Shown: positions 1-4,591 of the stretch, piece after piece
Numbering within the stretch: the stretch's first letter is position 1
How the letters are laid out: each line of letters begins with the position of its first letter
Made by a program: the position numbers and the translations under genes
The notes under the pieces: model-generated
Told to the model about the DNA's origin: nothing
The model's database searches: none
Seen by the model: the letters and a program-made list of their open reading frames with translations, nothing else
Source: JBAWAP01 sp049589355
GTDB lineage: Bacteria; Chloroflexota; Anaerolineae; VGOG01
Assembly: GCA_049589355.1 (NCBI GenBank)
Contig: JBAWAP010000222.1
Location: forward strand, 1-6,537
Direction: 5' to 3'
Length of the DNA: 6,537 bases

Positions 1-58
1 ACTTTAGTCGCCTTTGCTGCCAAACGACAGCTAAAGCTGTTACTACGAACCTCGCCCA
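1..58. repeat. Intergenic interspersed-repeat-like sequence with a small palindrome
   Basis: This left edge of the window carries no plausible gene. It contains a perfect 6-bp stem, ACAGCT (27-32) and AGCTGT (35-40), separated by AA. The surrounding text (around 20-50) resembles short repeats I associate with intergenic regions of Chloroflexota-type drafts, but that resemblance is from memory and no second copy is present here to prove it. The element may continue to the left of the window. Confidence 0.35.
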
Positions 59-128
59 AGTTTCTGCCCCCTACGGATGGCGCGATGCGCCATGGAAGAC
101 TCGCAATGACAAATGTAACATTGTCCAA
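59..128 (+). repeat. 70-bp repeat, copy A (inverted relative to copy B at 3129-3199)
   Basis: This segment matches the reverse complement of 3129-3199. The first 28 bases are identical, then there is one G/A mismatch, 20 identical bases, one G/C mismatch, a short variable stretch with a 1-base indel, and an identical ten-base end (CATTGTCCAA). It holds an internal stem, ATGGCGC (77-83) and GCGCCAT (87-93), around a 3-base loop. Its TCGCAATGACA (101-111) equals the right end of the palindromic element at 3211-3298, so the two repeat types may be related. No reading frame is supported. Confidence 0.8.
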
Positions 129-139
129 TTACTTTCCAA

Positions 140-152
140 CTCCCTTAGCGGC
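140..152. repeat. 13-bp direct repeat, left copy, flanking the palindromic element
   Basis: CTCCCTTAGCGGC occurs here and again at 310-322. The right copy includes the last codons and the stop codon of pilT (TAA on the minus strand at 315-317). The two copies bracket the palindromic element at 157-310, which looks like a target-site duplication left by insertion at the pilT 3' end. A duplicated host segment or a repeat-internal match would look similar. Confidence 0.65.
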
Positions 153-156
153 AGGT

Positions 157-310
157 GCATTACGTGATTCTTACGAAGCGCCGGCCGAGTAGGAGCGAAG
201 CGACGTATCGAGGCCAAGCGGGGCATCTGGGGAGCCGCTCGCTTGGTTTCGATACGCTTCGCTACTCAACCGGCACTCGCTCCCTTGGTACCGTAAGAAA
301 TGCGTAATGC
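157..310. mobile_element. ~154-bp palindromic MITE-like element downstream of pilT
   Basis: The outer arms 157-175 and 292-310 are inverted copies matching at about 16 of 19 positions (GCATTACG at one end, CGTAATGC at the other). An inner inverted repeat pairs 180-220 with 240-274: GCCGG, GAGTAG, a GCGAAGC motif, GTATCGA and CCAAGCG recur in complementary order, with a 6-base length difference between arms. There is no coding capacity, so any movement would need a transposase supplied in trans. As RNA it would fold into a long hairpin just after the pilT stop and could stabilise or end the transcript, but there is no clear U-tract, so a classical terminator is not claimed. Confidence 0.65.
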
Positions 311-322
311 TCCCTTAGCGGC
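310..322. repeat. 13-bp direct repeat, right copy, overlapping the pilT stop codon
   Basis: This is the second copy of CTCCCTTAGCGGC (first at 140-152). It covers the pilT stop codon (315-317) and part of the two Arg codons before it. Its first base is shared with the end of the outer arm of the palindromic element. If the element inserted here, the pilT end was preserved by the duplication. Confidence 0.65.
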
Positions 323-1385
323 GGATGCGGTCCTCCATCAATTCCCGGAGCTCCTCGGGGTTGTTCGATCTGGTAAGGGCCGCTTCCTGGGTAATTACCC
401 TCCTATAATAGAGGTCCCTCAGCGCCTGATTCAAGCTCTGCATGCCGTATTGCGTGCTGGTCTGGATGACGTTGGGTATCTGATAGGTCTTCCCCTCTCT
501 GATGAGGTTGCGGATGGCAGGGGTGGCGATCATCACCTCCACGGCGACGGTCAAGCCGTTGCCATCCGCTCTGGGGATTAACGCCTGGTAGAGCACCCCC
601 TCCAGGGTGGTCGAGAGTTGGACCCGGATCTGCTGCTGCTGGTGCGGAGGGAAGACGTCAATGATGCGGTCAATGGCCTGAAAGGCGCTGGGGGTGTGCA
701 GGGTGGAGAGCATCAGGTGCCCCGTCTCCGCAGCCGTGAGGGCGGTGGCAATGGTCTCCAGATCGCGCATCTCTCCCACCAGGATAACATCTGGGTCCTG
801 GCGAAGGGCATGCTTCAGGGCGGTAGCAAAGGATTTGGTGTCCGCTCCCAGCTCCCGCTGGGTGATGAAGCACTTGTTATCTTCGAAGAGGTATTCTATC
901 GGGTCCTCGATGGTGATCACCCGACGGCGCTGCCCCTCATTAAGGTAATCTATCATGGCCGCCAGGGTGGTGGATTTGCCACAGCCAGTAGGCCCAGTGA
1001 CCAGGACCAGGCCCTGTAGCTTCAAGGCCAAAACCTTGCAGACCTGCGGCAGCCCCAGCTCCTCGATGGTTGGAGTCCTCCAGTACACCTGGCGAAAAGC
1101 CAGGGTGATGGAGCCTCTCTGGAGGGCGGCGTTGACGCGGAAGCGAGCGGCCCCAGGAACGCTATAGGCGAAGTCCAGCTCCAGCTCCTCAGCGAAGTCT
1201 TCCCTCTGTTGCTCAGTAGTTACGTGCTCGAAGGCCTCTCGTATCTCCTCAGGCATGAGCCCCAACGAGTCATCATAGGGGAAGAGCTCTCCATTGACAC
1301 GCAGCACGGGCGGGCTGCCAGCCTTCAGGTGCAGGTCAGAAGCCTCGCGCTCAACCACGATGTGAAGCAAGTCGTCAATGTTCAT
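315..1385 (-). CDS. pilT: PilT, type IV pilus retraction ATPase
   Basis: This is a hexameric secretion-type ATPase at the cytoplasmic base of the T4P machine that powers pilus depolymerisation and twitching. The protein has 356 residues, normal for PilT. Visible motifs, counted from the ATG, are Walker A GPTGCGKST (131-139), Asp box ITIEDPIEY (147-155), Walker B ILVGEMRD (201-208), His box GHLMLSTLHT (222-231), and the C-terminal AIRNLIREGK signature (290-299), which is typical of PilT and linked in the family to retraction. The N-terminal PAS-like domain (about 1-100) starts with the usual DLLHIVVEREASDLHL. The ATG at 1385 is chosen over a TTG at 1406 because GAGGTG (1392-1397) lies 6 nt upstream and the ATG overlaps the peptidase stop as ATGA, which suggests translational coupling. 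A PilU-type paralogue is the only realistic alternative. Confidence 0.97.
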   Translation of the reverse strand: MNIDDLLHIVVEREASDLHLKAGSPPVLRVNGELFPYDDSLGLMPEEIREAFEHVTTEQQREDFAEELELDFAYSVPGAARFRVNAALQRGSITLAFRQVYWRTPTIEELGLPQVCKVLALKLQGLVLVTGPTGCGKSTTLAAMIDYLNEGQRRRVITIEDPIEYLFEDNKCFITQRELGADTKSFATALKHALRQDPDVILVGEMRDLETIATALTAAETGHLMLSTLHTPSAFQAIDRIIDVFPPHQQQQIRVQLSTTLEGVLYQALIPRADGNGLTVAVEVMIATPAIRNLIREGKTYQIPNVIQTSTQYGMQSLNQALRDLYYRRVITQEAALTRSNNPEELRELMEDRIRR

Positions 1386-2197
1386 AATCGGCACCTCAAA
1401 TACCAATCCATTATCTCTTTTCCGTATAGCATCGCTATCATCCCCCCGGCGACCAGGAAAGGGGCAAAGGGGATGGGATCTTTGCGCCCCTTCAGGCCAG
1501 TCAACAGCAAGCCGCCCCCTACCAGGCCTCCCGCGACAAAGGAAAGAAAGAGGGCCACGAAGACCGAGGGGAAGCCCACCACCAGGCCAACGAAAGTGGC
1601 CAGCTTGACATCGCCCATCCCCATCCCAGCCGGATAGACAAAAGCGATGAGGAAAAGCAAGGCGAAGCCGATCAGCCCGCCAAGCAACAATCCCTTCGCG
1701 CTATGGCCAGGATCGAAGGGGATAGCCAGCAAGGCCACAACGATGGCCGGATAGATCACCCGGTTGGGCACGAGATGATGCTCCAAATCAATGAAGAAGA
1801 TGACGATGAAGAAACAGGTATACAGGGTGGCTAGCAGCAACCAAAGGGGCTCGCCCTGAGCGGCTCGACTGAGCCTGTCCTGAGCTGAGCCGAAGGGCTC
1901 GCCGAAGTCCTGCCGAAGGGAAAAACCGTAACGATACCAAAGCAGGACAAAGAGCAGCCCAGTCGTTGATTCAACCAACAGGACGCGCCGGGGTATTGGT
2001 GCTCCGCAGTAGCGGCACCGACCTCGTAAAAGGACATAGCTGAGCAGGGGGATCAAGTCGAATGGGGCCAACCTTCGTCCACAGGCTGGACAATGGGAGG
2101 GCGGCGAGACGATGGATTCCCTCTCTGGCAGGCGGTCTATGCAGACGTTGAGGAAACTGCTGATGGCCAGCCCCAGCAGGACGTAGAGCAGCACCAT
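1382..2197 (-). CDS. pilD: Prepilin peptidase (type IV leader peptidase, A24 family)
   Basis: This membrane aspartic protease cleaves prepilin leader peptides and usually also N-methylates the new N-terminus. Of its 271 residues, the N-terminal helix (about 1-20) runs into SFLNVCIDRLPE, followed by a zinc-ribbon-like pair of CxxC motifs (C36/C39 and C61/C64) in the cytoplasmic loop, as in canonical PilD. The catalytic aspartates are D137 in IDLEHHLVPN and D196 in GMGMGDVK. Several hydrophobic helices fill 72-92 and 118-263. The loop between the second and third helices (about residues 98-117, sequence GEPFGSAQDRLSRAAQGEP) is encoded by an interspersed repeat and is probably not ancestral. The gene starts 9 nt after the pilM stop, with a strong AAGGAGGT (2211-2218) at a somewhat long 13-nt spacing. 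Its stop overlaps the pilT start. Pseudopilin substrates are also possible. Confidence 0.94.
   Translation of the reverse strand: MVLLYVLLGLAISSFLNVCIDRLPERESIVSPPSHCPACGRRLAPFDLIPLLSYVLLRGRCRYCGAPIPRRVLLVESTTGLLFVLLWYRYGFSLRQDFGEPFGSAQDRLSRAAQGEPLWLLLATLYTCFFIVIFFIDLEHHLVPNRVIYPAIVVALLAIPFDPGHSAKGLLLGGLIGFALLFLIAFVYPAGMGMGDVKLATFVGLVVGFPSVFVALFLSFVAGGLVGGGLLLTGLKGRKDPIPFAPFLVAGGMIAMLYGKEIMDWYLRCRL
1392..1397 (-). promoter_or_regulatory. Ribosome binding site that decides the pilT start
   Basis: GAGGTG on the minus strand lies 6 nt before the ATG at 1385, inside the end of the peptidase gene. It supports the ATG over the upstream TTG (1406), which has no comparable site and would lie deeper in the peptidase reading frame. 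Confidence 0.75.
1846..1905. repeat. Interspersed repeat embedded in the prepilin peptidase gene
   Basis: The segment contains nested short inverted motifs such as GGGCTCGCC near both ends (1847-1855 and 1895-1903), CTGAGC and GAGCCTGTCCTGAGC. Its minus-strand translation reads GEPFGSAQDRLSRAAQGEP. I recognise this as the usual translation of a widespread bacterial interspersed repeat (the GCCTGTCCTGAGC type). It keeps the frame and adds about 20 residues in a predicted extracytoplasmic loop. The exact borders are uncertain by about 10 bases. Confidence 0.7.
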
Positions 2198-2206
2198 CTT
2201 AACCGC

Positions 2207-3106
2207 TCAAACCTCCTTCTTGAGAGCGAGCCCGATGTTGACCATGAACTCGTGGAGAGGCAGCGCCTCCGGATACGCTAATGGCGGCTTGGGCGCCTCA
2301 ACAGTATATCCCATCTCAGCTTCGATGGTCTTATTTACGCTGGGGGTGGCTGTCAAACCCCCTGTCAGGAAAACAGGAACCGAGGACTCAAGCGGTCTAT
2401 CGGGATGGCTGTGGTTGTAGAAGTCAATGGTTCGAATTACCTCTTCGACCAGACGACGAGCCTTCTGTTGCAGGTCAAAAACCTCCCTATGCAGGACTGC
2501 GCTCCGCGTGATGTCAGGGATAGCGTCCCTCACCACCATTACGTGGAAGTTTTCGTTCTCCAGGTCAGCGATAACCGCATTCCTCTGATTGACGGCCCTG
2601 ACGAGGGCGAAGGGCTTGAGGTCCATCGCCTTGAGCTGGATCCCGGCCATTTGGAAAGCGCTGACGTGGGCCTCCACAATGTCCCGTGGCACGCCCAGGA
2701 CGTAAACCTGCTGCTTATCACCACTCTCGCTGATTACCTGGTGGGAGAGATAGAGCTCTTCCACGGGCACGGGCATCGCGCGCTTTGCCTCGCGACCGAT
2801 GGCACTCTCCAACAGGCTCGGCTTCATCTTGGGTAGGTCAAAGATCTGAGAAGTCGAGCCCAACCCTATCACCGTCAGGCTGGTGATAACCACCTTCTTG
2901 GGCACCTCTTGCTCCCTGAAAAGGGCATCGAGGGCTGACCCCACCTGCCCAGGGTCACGGATCAAGCCGTTCTCGACCAGGCCGGGGTCCAGTGGCACTT
3001 GTTCCCACTTCTGGACCGCGCCCCCCTTGACCGTGAGCAGTCGCAGGCTCCTCTCCTCGATGTTAACCGTCACTGTCTCTCTGCTACCATGCAAACTTAG
3101 TCTCAT
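2207..3106 (-). CDS. pilM: PilM-like actin-fold type IV pilus assembly protein
   Basis: PilM is a cytoplasmic actin-like protein that binds the N-terminus of PilN and links the PilN/PilO platform to the T4P motors. This one has 299 residues, slightly short for the family. Family-like stretches are GLIRDPGQV (47-55), the region around FDLPKMKPSLLESAIGREAKRAMPVP (about 89-114, split here by family-typical positions), and FLTGG (246-250) as the adenosine-side loop. The two phosphate loops look eroded: VNIEERSLRLL (14-24) where the family usually has a DIGSSS-like motif, and ADLENENFHVMV (180-191) where DIG-T is expected. ATP binding is therefore doubtful (inference). Start ATG at 3106 has AAGGTAGGTG (3111-3120) 4 nt upstream. 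A repeat ends only 22 bases before the start. The gene is followed within 9 nt by the peptidase gene. No PilN gene adjoins it. Confidence 0.88.
   Translation of the reverse strand: MRLSLHGSRETVTVNIEERSLRLLTVKGGAVQKWEQVPLDPGLVENGLIRDPGQVGSALDALFREQEVPKKVVITSLTVIGLGSTSQIFDLPKMKPSLLESAIGREAKRAMPVPVEELYLSHQVISESGDKQQVYVLGVPRDIVEAHVSAFQMAGIQLKAMDLKPFALVRAVNQRNAVIADLENENFHVMVVRDAIPDITRSAVLHREVFDLQQKARRLVEEVIRTIDFYNHSHPDRPLESSVPVFLTGGLTATPSVNKTIEAEMGYTVEAPKPPLAYPEALPLHEFMVNIGLALKKEV
2211..2218 (-). promoter_or_regulatory. Ribosome binding site of the prepilin peptidase gene
   Basis: AAGGAGGT on the minus strand sits over the last codons of pilM, 13 nt before the peptidase ATG. The match to the anti-Shine-Dalgarno sequence is strong, while the spacing is longer than usual. 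No better in-frame start lies closer, so reinitiation after pilM is likely. Confidence 0.7.
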
Positions 3107-3110
3107 GTTA

Positions 3111-3120
3111 CACCTACCTT
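3111..3120 (-). promoter_or_regulatory. Ribosome binding site of pilM
   Basis: AAGGTAGGTG lies 4 nt before the ATG at 3106. The same AAGGTAGG core precedes the PilO-like gene (4553-4560), so the two genes share a leader style. The site abuts the end of repeat copy B. Confidence 0.65.
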
Positions 3121-3128
3121 CTAACTAC

Positions 3129-3199
3129 TTGGACAATGTCGCATCCTGTGATTGCGAGTCTTCCATGGCGTATCGCGCCATCCGTAGGGGGCAGAAACT
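3129..3199 (-). repeat. ~71-bp repeat, copy B (inverted relative to copy A at 59-128)
   Basis: Read on the minus strand it matches copy A, with two single mismatches in the first ~52 bases and one 1-base indel later. The internal stem is ATGGCGT (3165-3171) and GCGCCAT (3175-3181), with one G-T pair replacing the G-C of copy A. It sits inside the operon spacer just before the pilM ribosome binding site, so it would be part of the mRNA if transcription runs through from the PilO-like gene. Confidence 0.8.
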
Positions 3200-3210
3200 A
3201 GCGTCCATAC

Positions 3211-3298
3211 TGTCATTGCGAAGGCGCGGGGTTTGCGCCTGAAACAATCTCCAGCGAGCGTAGGGGATTGCTTCGCCCCTGCGGGGCTCGCAATGACA
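3211..3298. repeat. 88-bp palindromic repeat element with perfect 11-bp terminal inverted repeats
   Basis: Ends TGTCATTGCGA (3211-3221) and TCGCAATGACA (3288-3298) are perfect inverted copies. Inside are three further stems: AGGCGC/GCGCCT (3222-3227 with 3235-3240), GAAACAATCTCC with GGGGATTGCTTC (3241-3252 with 3263-3274, one mismatch and one G-T pair), and GCCCC/GGGGC (3275-3279 with 3283-3287). The RNA or single-stranded DNA could form a cloverleaf-like fold. I recognise the TGTCATTGCGA-type ends from repeats scattered through many environmental bacterial drafts. The element is non-coding, and no target duplication is evident. Confidence 0.8.
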
Positions 3299-3340
3299 GA
3301 CAACTTCTGGCCTTTAACCCGGAATTGCGTTGTGTTGTTT

Positions 3341-4546
3341 CTAATCTATCGGGATGCGCAATTGCTGTCCTGGATGAATAGTAGAGCTGGTCAACCCGTT
3401 GGCTGCCATGATGGCCTGTGCGGTGGTGCCGTACATGCGGGCGATTTGTAGCAGCCACTCCCCCGGCTGCACCACATGGATGGTGTACTGCGGCTGGGTT
3501 GTAGGAGTTACGGGTGGTACAGGCGTTTCACCGGCCAAGGCTTTCAGCTCCGCTATGGCCTCTCCTCCGTCGGGCTTGATTTCTAAGGCGCGGGTGAACT
3601 CCGCCTTCGCTTCCTCAAGCCTGCCCTCGGCGGCGAGTTGGCGCCCGTAGTTGACGTGGGCCGCGTACAGCTTCTCGGCCATGTCATCGTAATCGGGGTT
3701 GATGGCCAGGATCTGCTCGATCAACCTTATGACCTCCTCCCAGTCTTTCGCTGCCCACGGCTCGTGCAAGCTCTGTTCCAACTGCTCTTCCACGGTCAGC
3801 ATTGGCGATGGCGTGACGATGGGAGTGGCAACGGGCGTTGGCACCGGCGTGCCGAGGGGGGTAGCGGCGGGCGTCAGCGTGCCGAGGGGAGTAGCAACAG
3901 GTGTCAGCACCGGCGTGCCGGTGGGAGTGATAATGGGCGTCGGTTGCACAACCGCTCCGGAGGAATAGGGAGAAGTATAGAGGGTGATATCCATGCTGAG
4001 GGTATCTTGCTCTGCGCCCTCTGTGATATTCACGTTGGCCAGTAGGAAGCTGTTAAGCGCAGCCTCCTCAATCCGGGATAGAAAGCCCATTAGATCGGGG
4101 AGACTCCCGTTGGCTTGTAACTGGAGCTGCCTGACATCGTATGCCCCCTTCTCTCCCTCCTTCGGCTCTGGAGTGGGTTGGGTCTGCAGGTTGGCGATCT
4201 CCACCTGGCTCTCGCTGGCATATTGATATAGCTTGTCGCTCGCTTCAGCCACCTGGGAATCGCTGAGGAAGGCACTGGCTATATCGTTCAGCTTGACCTG
4301 TGCAGCCTCTATTTGTTTCCGCAACTCGTCGGGGTTTGTCTGTTGGGCTTTTTTAGCCTTCTCCAAGTCTTTCTTAGTCAAGTCCAACTGGGAGGCTAGA
4401 TCCCCCTTATTTTGCCATCTTGGGATAATGGAGGACCTGATAAGAAGGACATTGGCAAACCCTATCACGATCACGGCAACCAGGGCCAGCAAAGAAAGGC
4501 GGTCTTTGATTGGTACATAGTCTCTCCAGTTCCTCAAGTAATCCAT
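3341..4546 (-). CDS. pilO: PilO-like membrane protein fused to a TPR-like region and LysM domain
   Basis: This is a probable T4P alignment-platform component with an added cell-wall-binding end. Of its 401 residues, one transmembrane helix (about 16-36) follows a short cytoplasmic N-terminus. A charged coiled coil follows (about 45-92), then a PilO-type ferredoxin-like region (about 100-192). After that comes a Pro/Thr-rich linker (200-248) built of TPVATP-like units, two TPR-like helical pairs (about 251-340, best part NYGRQLAAEGRLEEAKAEF), a short Pro/Thr spacer, and a LysM domain (354-399, GEWLLQIARMYGT and HPGQQLRIP). PilO proteins are normally about 200 residues, so the second half is additional. 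LysM normally binds peptidoglycan. The ATG at 4546 has AAGGTAGGAT (4551-4560). The gene lies 45 nt after the PPC/BACON gene. The PilO assignment rests on topology and context; the LysM call is firm. Confidence 0.8.
   Translation of the reverse strand: MDYLRNWRDYVPIKDRLSLLALVAVIVIGFANVLLIRSSIIPRWQNKGDLASQLDLTKKDLEKAKKAQQTNPDELRKQIEAAQVKLNDIASAFLSDSQVAEASDKLYQYASESQVEIANLQTQPTPEPKEGEKGAYDVRQLQLQANGSLPDLMGFLSRIEEAALNSFLLANVNITEGAEQDTLSMDITLYTSPYSSGAVVQPTPIITPTGTPVLTPVATPLGTLTPAATPLGTPVPTPVATPIVTPSPMLTVEEQLEQSLHEPWAAKDWEEVIRLIEQILAINPDYDDMAEKLYAAHVNYGRQLAAEGRLEEAKAEFTRALEIKPDGGEAIAELKALAGETPVPPVTPTTQPQYTIHVVQPGEWLLQIARMYGTTAQAIMAANGLTSSTIHPGQQLRIPID
3795..3950. repeat. Degenerate tandem repeat encoding the Pro/Thr linker of the PilO-like protein
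   Basis: On the plus strand, GGAGTGGCAACGGGCGT-like and GGCGTGCCGAGGGG-like units alternate several times and encode TPVATP, TPLGT and similar units on the minus strand. The copies vary and the frame is kept. Such tracts are prone to slippage and linker-length variation. Confidence 0.6.
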
Positions 4547-4552
4547 GGCAAT

Positions 4553-4560
4553 CCTACCTT
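4553..4560 (-). promoter_or_regulatory. Ribosome binding site of the PilO-like gene
   Basis: AAGGTAGG lies 6 nt upstream of the ATG at 4546, in the 45-nt gap after the PPC/BACON gene. It supports the chosen start and matches the pilM leader. Confidence 0.65.
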
Positions 4561-4591
4561 TAATTCTAAGATGATCACTGATCCCACTGCC

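Larger units (their letters stand above)
3107..3340. other. 234-bp intra-operon spacer made mostly of repeats
   Basis: Between the PilO-like gene and pilM there is no gene. The spacer holds the pilM ribosome binding site, repeat copy B and the 88-bp palindromic element, leaving only about 40 unexplained bases at 3299-3340. I found no convincing -35/-10 promoter on the minus strand. Other junctions in the cluster are 45 nt or shorter, so this gap is the one place where the operon may be interrupted or separately controlled. Confidence 0.7.

Noticed and set aside
59..310. CRISPR-like array suggested by clustered repeats
   Set aside because: The repeats differ in type and length, are not regularly spaced and lack spacers, and no cas gene is nearby.
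157..310. Rho-independent terminator for the pil operon
   Set aside because: The long hairpin follows the pilT stop, but its stem is imperfect and no U-tract follows on the minus strand, so it is annotated only as a palindromic element.
1386..1406. TTG start giving pilT seven extra residues
   Set aside because: The ATG at 1385 has a well-spaced GAGGTG and an ATGA overlap with the peptidase stop, and it matches the usual PilT N-terminus.
3121..3303. 60-residue minus-strand reading frame in the spacer
   Set aside because: It is the translation of the two repeat elements (SPAGAKQSPTLAGDCF is a typical repeat-derived peptide), has no ribosome binding site and no protein-like composition.
3213..3458. 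81-residue minus-strand reading frame overlapping the end of the PilO-like gene
   Set aside because: It runs through the palindromic repeat and overlaps the LysM-coding end in another frame. No start signal supports it.
4573..4583. GATCA-C-TGATC inverted repeat between the PPC/BACON and PilO-like genes as a terminator or operator
   Set aside because: The stem is only 5 bp with a 1-base loop and no T-run. It is too weak to support a call.
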